Assembly: GCA_900548495.1 (NCBI GenBank)
Contig: URKT01000090.1
Location: forward strand, 1 to 8,124
Source: an uncultured Collinsella sp.
GTDB taxonomy: Bacteria; Actinomycetota; Coriobacteriia; Coriobacteriales; Coriobacteriaceae
Direction of reading: 5' to 3'
DNA length: 8,124 nt
Positions 1 through 5,111 of the stretch are shown here, piece after piece (position 1 is the stretch's first letter; each line of letters starts with the position of its first letter). The position numbers and the translations under genes are program-made. The notes beneath the pieces were generated by a model. The model was not told the DNA's origin. It made no database searches and was given only the letters and a program-made list of their open reading frames with translations.

Positions 1-147
1 CGGCAATACGCTTGAGGATCCTTAAAAGAAAGTCCAGTTTATCCTTCCCACTCCATTGGATACGCCTAGGCGCGGTCCAAGAAATCGTCCGCACCCCCAA
101 ACAGTTCCTATTTCACCGCAACTTATTGGTGCCCTTTTGGGTGGCAC
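1..147. other. Left-edge non-coding stretch, no supported gene
   Basis: I see no convincing gene here. A plus-strand reading frame enters from position 12, but beyond about 150 it lies antisense to the small gene at 148-321 and becomes arginine-rich low-complexity peptide, so it is probably not coding. The stretch holds a 10-bp palindrome CGCCTAGGCG (63-72) inside a short inverted repeat, TTGGA (56-60) and TCCAA (76-80). A weak 5-bp hairpin, GTGCC/GGCAC (129-147), lies immediately after the stop of the small gene but has no following T-run, so it is not a good intrinsic terminator. The well-formed palindromes could mean a dispersed intergenic repeat; that is a guess. Confidence 0.4.
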
Positions 148-321
148 TCAGCGCCACGGATCGGCTTCGAACAGCGGCTCGCGCTCGGGGCGGCGATCGC
201 TGTAGGGATCGTAGCCGTCGTCGTCCTCGTTCTCGGCACGGATATAGGGGTCGCGCGGCTTGGGCGCCGGTTTGGACGTGGGTTTGAGCGCCGGCGCGCT
301 TGTCTTGATCTCGTCTTTCAT
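148..321 (-). CDS. Small charged proline-rich hypothetical protein (57 aa)
   Basis: Unrecognised small protein. The start is the ATG at 321-319, because GAGGAG (330-335) lies 8 nt upstream; two earlier in-frame ATGs lack that spacing. The stop is TGA at 148-150. The product has a lysine/proline-rich first half (repeated KP and AP pairs, residues 10-25), an acidic run N-E-D-D-D around residues 31-35, then DPY and RRPE motifs, ending in DPWR. It has ten prolines, no cysteine, and no hydrophobic segment long enough for a membrane helix, so a soluble, largely disordered protein is likely. It lies only about 50 nt beyond the clpB terminator and in the same direction, so it is served either by readthrough or by a promoter squeezed next to that terminator. 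Support is the good ribosome binding site and the coherent composition; function unknown. Confidence 0.6.
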   Translation of the reverse strand: MKDEIKTSAPALKPTSKPAPKPRDPYIRAENEDDDGYDPYSDRRPEREPLFEADPWR

Positions 322-371
322 CTGCATAGCTCCTCGCATCGCATCCGTTCAACATCATCGATTGTCGCACG

Positions 372-406
372 AAAAAGGGCGGTGGACCCAATTGGATCCA
401 CCGCCC
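372..406 (-). terminator. Rho-independent terminator of clpB
   Basis: Reading the minus strand, a perfect 10-bp stem (plus-strand arms GGGCGGTGGA 377-386 and TCCACCGCCC 397-406) closes a 10-nt apical region and is followed at once by five T residues (plus-strand A372-A376). It starts about 46 nt after the clpB stop codon. This is a textbook intrinsic terminator for leftward transcription. On the plus strand the stem is not followed by a T-run, so it is unidirectional. Confidence 0.93.
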
Positions 407-452
407 TTGGCGTTTAGAGACGGCTGGTAGATTTTAAGGCATGTCCCAAAAT

Positions 453-3080
453 CTACTCGGCGTCGGGGACCTCGTAGGTGGCCGCCGGCGTGTTGTCGCA
501 CACGACGGTAAAGCCGCCGTCCTTGTCGGCATCGACCGTCACCTGATCGCCCTCGCGCACCGTGCCGTCGATGATAGCGGCGGCGATGGCATCCACGACC
601 TCGCGCTGAACCAGACGCTTGAGCGGACGGGCGCCAAAGACCGGGTCCAGGCCGCCCACGGCGAGCATCTGCTTGGCCGCCGGGGTGATGGCAAGCGTCA
701 TGCGCTCCTTGGCCAGACGTGCACGGACGTCGGCGAGCTGGATGTCGACGATCTTCTCGATCTGCGCCATGCCGAGCGGATGGAACACCACGATATCGTC
801 GATACGGTTGAGGAACTCGGGGCGGAAGGTCTGAGCCATGGCCGCGTCGACCTGATGGCGCATCTCCTCCTCGTCCTTGCCCGAAAGCTCGGCGATAGCC
901 TTAGAGCCCACGTTGCTCGTCATGATGATGATCGTGTTCTTGAAGGACACCTGGCGACCCTGACCGTCGGTCAGACGGCCGTCATCGAGCACCTGCAACA
1001 GCACGTTGAATACATCCGGGTGAGCCTTCTCCATCTCGTCGAGCAAGATCACGGAGTAGGGCCTGCGGCGCACGGCCTCGGTGAGCTGACCGCCCTCGTC
1101 GTAGCCCACGTATCCCGGGGGCGCACCGATCAGACGCTGGACGCTGAACTTCTCCATGTACTCGGACATGTCGATACGCACGAGCGCGCGCTCGTCATCG
1201 AACAGGCACTCGGCCAGCGCCTTGGCGAGCTCGGTCTTGCCCACGCCGGTGGGGCCCAGGAAGAAGAAGCTGCCGATGGGCTTGTCAGGGTCGGAGAGGC
1301 CCGCACGGCTGCGGCGCACGGCTGCGGCGACGGCGGAGACGGCCTCATCCTGGCCGATGACGCGCTTATGCAGCTCGCCCTCCAGGCCCTTGAGCTTGTC
1401 GAGCTCGCCCTGCATCATCTTGGACACGGGCACGCCGGTCCAGGCACTCACAACCTCGGCGATCTCATCGGAGGTCACCTGCTCGTTGAGGCCCTCGCCG
1501 TCCTGCTGCTTTTGCGCCTCGAGCGCAGCCTCGGAATCCTGAATCTGCTGCTGCAGACCCGGAATCACGGAGTAGCGCAGCTCGGACGCACGGCCCAGGT
1601 CGCCGTTGCGCGTCGCGCGCTCCTCTTCGCTCTTGGCCTCGTCGAGCTGGCCCTTAAGCTCCTGCACGTGGTCGATGGCGTTCTTCTGGTTGAGCCAGCC
1701 GGCCTTTTGCACGTTGAGCTTTTCTTGGACCTCGGCAATCTCTTGGCGCAGGGCCTCCAGACGCTCCTTGGAGGCGTCATCGGTCTCCTTCATGAGCGCC
1801 TGTTCCTCGATCTGCAGCTGGGTGAGCTGACGCGTGGTGGCGTCGATCTCGACCGGCATGCTGTCGAGCTCCATGCGCAGACGGCTTGCGGCCTCGTCGA
1901 CCAGGTCGATGGCCTTGTCGGGCAGAAAGCGGTCGGCGATGTAGCGATCGGAGAGATCGGCGGCGGCCACGAGCGCGCTATCGGTGATGTGCACGCCGTG
2001 GAAGATCTCGTACTTCTCCTTGAGGCCACGCAGAATCGAGATGGTGTCCTCGACGGTAGGCTCGCTGACCATCACGGTCTGGAAACGACGGGCGAGCGCC
2101 GCGTCCTTCTCGATGTACTTGCGGTATTCGTCGAGCGTGGTCGCGCCGATTGCATGCAGGTCGCCACGGGCGAGCGCCGGCTTGAGGATGTTGCCGGCGT
2201 CCATGGAGCCCTCGGTAGCACCCGCACCCACGATGGTGTGGAGCTCATCGATGAACAGGATGACCTTGCCCTCGGATTTTTGCACTTCTTTGAGTACGGC
2301 CTTCAAGCGGTCCTCGAACTCGCCGCGGTACTTGGCGCCGGCGACCAGCGCGCTCATGTCGAGCTCGATGAGGTCGCGGTCGCGCAGGGTGCTCGGCACG
2401 TCGCCGGCCACGATACGCTGGGCGATACCCTCGACGATGGCCGTCTTGCCGACGCCCGGCTCACCGATGAGCACGGGGTTGTTCTTGGTGCGACGGGACA
2501 GGACCTGGATGGTACGACGAATCTCGTCGGTACGGCCGATGACCGGGTCGAGCTTGCCGGCGCGGGCAAGGTCGCAGATATTGCGGCCGTACTGTTCCAG
2601 TGCCTCAAACTGGGTCTTGTCCTCGGCAGACGTCACGCGATCATCGCCGCGCAGCTCCTCGTAGACCTGCTCGATGCGCTCCTTGGTCACGCCGGCATCG
2701 CGCAGCACACGGCCCGCCTCGCCCTTGTCCTCGGCAAGTGCCATCAGCAGATGCTCGGTCACCACAAAGCTGTCGCCCATCTTGGTGGCCTTCTTCTCGG
2801 CCTTCTCGATGACGCGGACGAGCTCGTTGGACAGACCCATCTGCTGGCCCTCGCCCGAAACCTTGGGCGCGTGGTCGATGGCATCCTGCGTGGAGCGTGC
2901 GAGCTGAGCCGGATCGGCGCCGATGCGCTCGATGATCACGGAGATATTGCGCTCGCCGGCACCGAGCAGGGCAGACAGCAGGTGAATCGGCTCCACCGCG
3001 CCGGCCTGCGCGTCAGCGGCCGTGCTCATGGCGGTCTGCAGCGCCTCGCGCGACGTCATTGCTAGCTTATCGATTCTCAT
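453..3080 (-). CDS. clpB: ATP-dependent disaggregase chaperone ClpB (Hsp100)
   Basis: ClpB is a hexameric cytosolic AAA+ machine that threads aggregated proteins through its pore and works with DnaK/DnaJ/GrpE in heat-stress recovery. At 875 residues it is full length. The N-terminal Clp repeat domain covers about 1-145. Nucleotide domain 1 has Walker A GEPGVGKT (206-213), Walker B ILFIDE (274-279), pore loop KYRGEFEDR (250-258) and arginine-finger region ARRF (330-333). The coiled-coil middle domain is at about 400-525, which separates ClpB from ClpA and ClpX. Nucleotide domain 2 has Walker A GPTGVGKT (609-616), Walker B VILLDE (677-682), pore loop GYVGYDEGG (656-664) and sensor-2 GARP (816-819). 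No IGF/IGL ClpP-docking loop is evident, as expected for a disaggregase. The ATG at 3078-3080 has GAGAGGTGAT (3084-3093) upstream. No dnaK operon genes are adjacent. Codons TTA, CTA and TCA are absent over nearly the whole gene. Confidence 0.97.
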   Translation of the reverse strand: MRIDKLAMTSREALQTAMSTAADAQAGAVEPIHLLSALLGAGERNISVIIERIGADPAQLARSTQDAIDHAPKVSGEGQQMGLSNELVRVIEKAEKKATKMGDSFVVTEHLLMALAEDKGEAGRVLRDAGVTKERIEQVYEELRGDDRVTSAEDKTQFEALEQYGRNICDLARAGKLDPVIGRTDEIRRTIQVLSRRTKNNPVLIGEPGVGKTAIVEGIAQRIVAGDVPSTLRDRDLIELDMSALVAGAKYRGEFEDRLKAVLKEVQKSEGKVILFIDELHTIVGAGATEGSMDAGNILKPALARGDLHAIGATTLDEYRKYIEKDAALARRFQTVMVSEPTVEDTISILRGLKEKYEIFHGVHITDSALVAAADLSDRYIADRFLPDKAIDLVDEAASRLRMELDSMPVEIDATTRQLTQLQIEEQALMKETDDASKERLEALRQEIAEVQEKLNVQKAGWLNQKNAIDHVQELKGQLDEAKSEEERATRNGDLGRASELRYSVIPGLQQQIQDSEAALEAQKQQDGEGLNEQVTSDEIAEVVSAWTGVPVSKMMQGELDKLKGLEGELHKRVIGQDEAVSAVAAAVRRSRAGLSDPDKPIGSFFFLGPTGVGKTELAKALAECLFDDERALVRIDMSEYMEKFSVQRLIGAPPGYVGYDEGGQLTEAVRRRPYSVILLDEMEKAHPDVFNVLLQVLDDGRLTDGQGRQVSFKNTIIIMTSNVGSKAIAELSGKDEEEMRHQVDAAMAQTFRPEFLNRIDDIVVFHPLGMAQIEKIVDIQLADVRARLAKERMTLAITPAAKQMLAVGGLDPVFGARPLKRLVQREVVDAIAAAIIDGTVREGDQVTVDADKDGGFTVVCDNTPAATYEVPDAE

Positions 3081-3083
3081 GGA

Positions 3084-3119
3084 ATCACCTCTCTTGGGGT
3101 GGCCGCCCTACGGGGCGGC
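3084..3119 (-). promoter_or_regulatory. Structured clpB leader: GC hairpin next to helix covering the ribosome binding site
   Basis: On the minus strand the leader forms a 7-bp hairpin (plus-strand arms GCCGCCC 3102-3108 and GGGCGGC 3113-3119, four-base loop). Immediately downstream, CACC (3098-3101) can pair with GGTG (3086-3089) across an 8-nt loop. That GGTG is the core of the clpB Shine-Dalgarno sequence GAGAGGTGAT (3084-3093). The two helices abut and could stack. A helix that hides the ribosome binding site of a heat-shock chaperone resembles an RNA thermometer, but four base pairs are few and chance is possible. The hairpin lacks a T-run, so it is not a good terminator. Confidence 0.4.
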
Positions 3120-3158
3120 TTCACGTTGTTCGAGAAGTATTGTTGCCAGCTTTGTACG

Positions 3159-3200
3159 ATCTTATACACAAATCTAAGTCTCTATATATAAGATTTTCTG
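3159..3200 (-). promoter_or_regulatory. AT-rich inverted repeat upstream of clpB, candidate promoter/operator
   Basis: The only AT-rich stretch upstream of clpB carries a perfect 8-bp inverted repeat, ATCTTATA (3159-3166) and TATAAGAT (3187-3194), with a 20-bp spacer. A second, overlapping pair is AAATCT (3170-3175) and AGATTT (3191-3196). TATA-like hexamers suitable as -10 elements lie in it, but I could not pair one with a convincing -35. I looked for the HrcA site (CIRCE) and the HspR site (HAIR) and saw neither. The position suits the clpB promoter and possibly a regulator site; the regulator is unknown. Confidence 0.4.
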
Positions 3201-3219
3201 AGTGTTCCCACGACATACA

Positions 3220-3256
3220 AACCACCACAAAGGGGACAGGCACCTTTGTGGTGGTT
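3220..3256. repeat. Palindromic element copy 1 (core GGGGACAGGCACC)
   Basis: Perfect 14-bp inverted repeat: AACCACCACAAAGG (3220-3233) and its complement (3243-3256), with a 9-nt loop. The asymmetric centre reads GGGGACAGGCACC on the plus strand. The same palindrome recurs at 4025 and 4893. It begins 8 nt after the stop of the minus-strand gene at 3264-3935, so it may also end that transcript, although only TTTGT follows the stem on the minus strand. It resembles REP-type elements, which single-domain Y1 (RAYT) transposases can mobilise; no such transposase is in this window. Confidence 0.85.
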
Positions 3257-3263
3257 GCAGCCT

Positions 3264-3935
3264 CTATTTACTTGCCGAGCCCGTGCTTCCCGATTCGGCG
3301 CTCCAGGGCATCTCATCCTCGAACAGCCATGTACGGGCAGACCCACTATCGCGTGCAGTCTGCGGGTCAGGCAAGCAGGTCTGTTTATAGGCATCTTGGA
3401 TACACTGACCCATAAAATCGTTGAGCTCGGTCTGGTCGCCCTCCATGACATAGGCGACATCGCCGTCCATGATGTAGATGCCCGGACCCTCATTGCCCTC
3501 GTAGCCCGGATCGTACGAGACATCACATAACTTTGCGCCGTTTGCAGTGTCCAGCTCAATGGAAGAGTGGCATCCGCCAACCATGTCGTTCGCTTTTGCC
3601 CGATAGGACGCATATCTGTACCAACGCTTAAATGTTTTGCCCTTGAGTAGCTTGGACGCCCTGTCGATCAGGCTTGTATCCGTGGTATAGCGCATGGCCC
3701 CAAGCTGAATACACGGATAATTGCTAATACCCAGCACAGCCGGCTGCTCATCAAAATCAACGGTAATGGTCTCGGTCTTGTCGTCGCCGGTCAGAAGTTC
3801 GACAGATTGAATCACAGGCTTGACCACCGGCTCCGTCACCGCAGCAGGTAGAAATGCCATACCGACAGCGCCCGCGCCAACCACAGCGATCGCAAGCGCC
3901 AAGACAATCAATCCAATACGGGCAGAACGGCTCAC
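3264..3935 (-). CDS. Membrane-anchored or secreted hypothetical protein (223 aa)
   Basis: I do not recognise a family. I chose the GTG at 3933-3935: GGGGTG (3943-3948) lies 7 nt upstream, the product then starts with a short basic segment (MSRSARIG), and a good promoter at 3977-4005 puts the transcript start near 3970, downstream of the earliest possible GTG (3974). Residues 7-28 form one hydrophobic helix with no lipobox cysteine, so it is an uncleaved anchor or signal peptide; the rest should be outside the cell. The outer part has cysteines at 75, 122, 137, 178 and 187 (room for disulphides), a basic aromatic stretch KRWYRYASYR (103-112), and a Ser/Gly-rich C-terminus. The gene uses TTA, which clpB avoids. 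It is divergent from the gene at 4170 and bracketed by repeat copies 1 and 2. Confidence 0.75.
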   Translation of the reverse strand: MSRSARIGLIVLALAIAVVGAGAVGMAFLPAAVTEPVVKPVIQSVELLTGDDKTETITVDFDEQPAVLGISNYPCIQLGAMRYTTDTSLIDRASKLLKGKTFKRWYRYASYRAKANDMVGGCHSSIELDTANGAKLCDVSYDPGYEGNEGPGIYIMDGDVAYVMEGDQTELNDFMGQCIQDAYKQTCLPDPQTARDSGSARTWLFEDEMPWSAESGSTGSASK

Positions 3936-3976
3936 GGCAAAACACCCCACAATGCAAACCTTCGCCACCTGCACTA

Positions 3977-4005
3977 ATGATACCGCCAGCTAACACTATT
4001 ACCAA
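3977..4005 (-). promoter_or_regulatory. Sigma-70-type promoter for the 3264-3935 gene
   Basis: On the minus strand, TTGGTA (4000-4005) and TATCAT (3977-3982) are separated by exactly 17 bp; they match the TTGACA and TATAAT consensus at 4 and 5 of 6 positions. Transcription would start near 3970, leaving a leader of about 35 nt before the GTG at 3935. This is the main reason for rejecting the longer start at 3974. Confidence 0.6.
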
Positions 4006-4024
4006 AAGAAGTCGCGCGCTCCTC

Positions 4025-4066
4025 ACCACCACAAAGGGGACAGGCACCTTTGTGGTGGTTTTCGAC
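4025..4066. repeat. Palindromic element copy 2 (core GGGGACAGGCACC)
   Basis: Perfect 13-bp inverted repeat, ACCACCACAAAGG (4025-4037) and its complement (4047-4059), with the core in the same orientation as copy 1. On its right it continues as TTTTCGAC (up to 4066), an octamer also present at the right of copy 3 but absent from copy 1. It lies in the intergenic space between the two divergent genes, about 20 bp beyond the -35 of the leftward promoter. Confidence 0.85.
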
Positions 4067-4169
4067 GCTAACGGTCGACCATCTCGCGCCATGAGATTAA
4101 ACTTGAATTGTTCTCTGAACATATCCATTTCTGCCTATCCTCAACAGATCTTTGTCTCGAGGAGCGCAT

Positions 4170-4838
4170 ATGAAGCCGTCTCATTCCACCGGTCGCAACG
4201 TCATCGCCATTCTCGCCATACCCATCGTGATGCTCTTCCTTATCGTCATCACGCCCTTTTCTTTTGGTATCGCCTCGCCCTTCGATCTTTGCGGGATGAT
4301 CGACGCCGGCTCGCGTGCCACCTCGCTCTCCTTTGTCTGCCGTGGCGTGTTCTACGAATATGCAATTCCCACCGGAAGTTGGCAGTCCAAGTTACCGTTG
4401 CTCGGCAAGGTCGACGGATGCTCCCCCTATTTCTGCCTTGAACCTCAGGCGCTAAACTATCTGATCGACGACCAGCCACTCGACTCCATCACCCTCGCCT
4501 ACGACTACGCACCAAACACCGATGAGCGCCACATGAACCAAGTCCTCGACAAGATGCTTGGACAGTGCGGGCTCACCGAGGAGGCCGGTCGAACCATCTA
4601 TAGCAACCAGCAATTAAAGCGAACAGAACTCCGCCGTGTCGGAAAAATCAAAGGGCGAAACGGGGCTGCCTACTGGCAGGCCTGGGCGACACGCGACAAG
4701 AGCGAATTCGGGCACAGCACCTATACGGTCACCGTCTACACCAAAGATGGAATCAAGGACGATGTTGACGATTTCGCGTCATCCAAACTCGGCATCCCCA
4801 AAACAACCAAACCCGCCAACCCGGATGAAATTCTGTAG
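4170..4838 (+). CDS. Membrane-anchored or secreted hypothetical protein (222 aa)
   Basis: I do not recognise a family. The ATG at 4170 is chosen over an in-frame TTG at 4152 because GAGGAG (4159-4164) stands 5 nt before it. Residues 11-35 form a strongly hydrophobic helix after a short polar start; no lipobox is visible, so the product is probably anchored with its C-terminal domain outside. Cysteines lie at 41, 57, 84, 89 and 133. The middle is mixed and the C-terminal third is basic (KRTELRR 150-156) followed by an acidic stretch (DGIKDDVDD 193-201), then a Pro/Lys/Thr tail. It contains TTA, CTA and TCA codons, unlike clpB. It is divergent from the 3264-3935 gene, nearly the same length, with the same topology and cysteine count; both contain a GQC tripeptide, but I cannot align them convincingly. 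No clear promoter was found. Confidence 0.75.
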   Translation: MKPSHSTGRNVIAILAIPIVMLFLIVITPFSFGIASPFDLCGMIDAGSRATSLSFVCRGVFYEYAIPTGSWQSKLPLLGKVDGCSPYFCLEPQALNYLIDDQPLDSITLAYDYAPNTDERHMNQVLDKMLGQCGLTEEAGRTIYSNQQLKRTELRRVGKIKGRNGAAYWQAWATRDKSEFGHSTYTVTVYTKDGIKDDVDDFASSKLGIPKTTKPANPDEIL

Positions 4839-4892
4839 AGCCGCTCATTAACATACCGTTCAACGATCACAACAACATCGAGCTCGTTCCCC

Positions 4893-4934
4893 ACCGCCAC
4901 AAAGGTGCCTGTCCCCTTTGTGGTGGTTTTCGAC
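4893..4934. repeat. Palindromic element copy 3, core inverted; possible terminator of the 4170-4838 gene
   Basis: Arms ACCGCCACAAAGG (4893-4905) and CCTTTGTGGTGGT (4915-4927) pair over 13 bp with one G-T wobble (4896/4924). The core reads GGTGCCTGTCCCC, the reverse complement of copies 1 and 2, yet the right flank is TTTTCGAC as in copy 2. So the core is flipped relative to its flank. The element lies 54 nt after the stop at 4838, and the stem is followed by a run of T on the plus strand, so it could end rightward transcription. Its tail directly abuts the leftward terminator at 4935-4965. Confidence 0.85.
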
Positions 4935-4965
4935 AAAAAGAAGCCGCCCCATTAACAGAGGCGGC
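4935..4965 (-). terminator. Rho-independent terminator of the hydratase transcript
   Basis: On the minus strand GCCGCCTC (4965-4958) pairs with GGGGCGGC (4950-4943) over 8 bp with one U-G wobble and a 7-nt loop; TTCTTTTT (4942-4935) follows. This is a good intrinsic terminator for leftward transcription and would give the hydratase mRNA a 3' untranslated region of about 150 nt that contains the 21-bp inverted repeat at 5024-5095. Confidence 0.85.
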
Positions 4966-5023
4966 ATCAAGCAAGTCTATTTATTAGCGTCCCTCAAGAC
5001 CCAACGAGAACGCAGAAATGTAG

Positions 5024-5095
5024 CCCGGGGCTTACCCTTTCCCGAACGCGACCCTCGCGAAGCGCGTGAGCGGGCGGGAAAGGGTAAGCCCCGGG
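5024..5095. repeat. Perfect 21-bp inverted repeat (long hairpin)
   Basis: Positions 5024-5044 and 5075-5095 are perfect reverse complements over 21 bp; the outer edges read CCCGGGG and CCCCGGG. The 30-nt interior can form a smaller stem, ACGCG (5046-5050) with CGCGT (5063-5067), plus a TCGCGA palindrome (5055-5060). It begins 17 nt after the hydratase stop codon. There is no T-run on either side, so it is not a classical intrinsic terminator, and a proper terminator stands further downstream. It may stabilise the mRNA 3' end, act as a two-way transcription barrier between convergent genes, or be an unrelated dispersed palindromic repeat. Confidence 0.85.
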
Positions 5096-5111
5096 CGGAC
5101 AATTAAGTGCG

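Noticed and set aside
129..147. Terminator of the small gene at 148-321
   Set aside because: The stem is only 5 bp and no T-run follows.
12..287. Plus-strand 91-codon frame
   Set aside because: Mostly antisense to the small gene and ends in an Arg-rich run; no ribosome binding site.
441..3065. 874-codon open frame antisense to clpB
   Set aside because: Its codons are exactly in register with clpB codons. It stays open because clpB avoids TTA, CTA and TCA, whose complements are stops. The product is a Leu/Ala/His/Gly-rich composition artefact with no family motif.
3081..3219. HrcA (CIRCE) or HspR (HAIR) operator before clpB
   Set aside because: Neither TTAGCACTC/GAGTGCTAA nor CTTGAGT/ACTCAAG halves are present, even allowing a mismatch or two.
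3757..4128. 123-codon minus-strand frame with a hydrophobic stretch
   Set aside because: It translates palindrome copy 2 and then overlaps the better-supported 223-aa gene in another frame; no ribosome binding site seen.
3220..4934. CRISPR array
   Set aside because: The three repeats are about 800 bp apart with genes between them, not regular short spacers.
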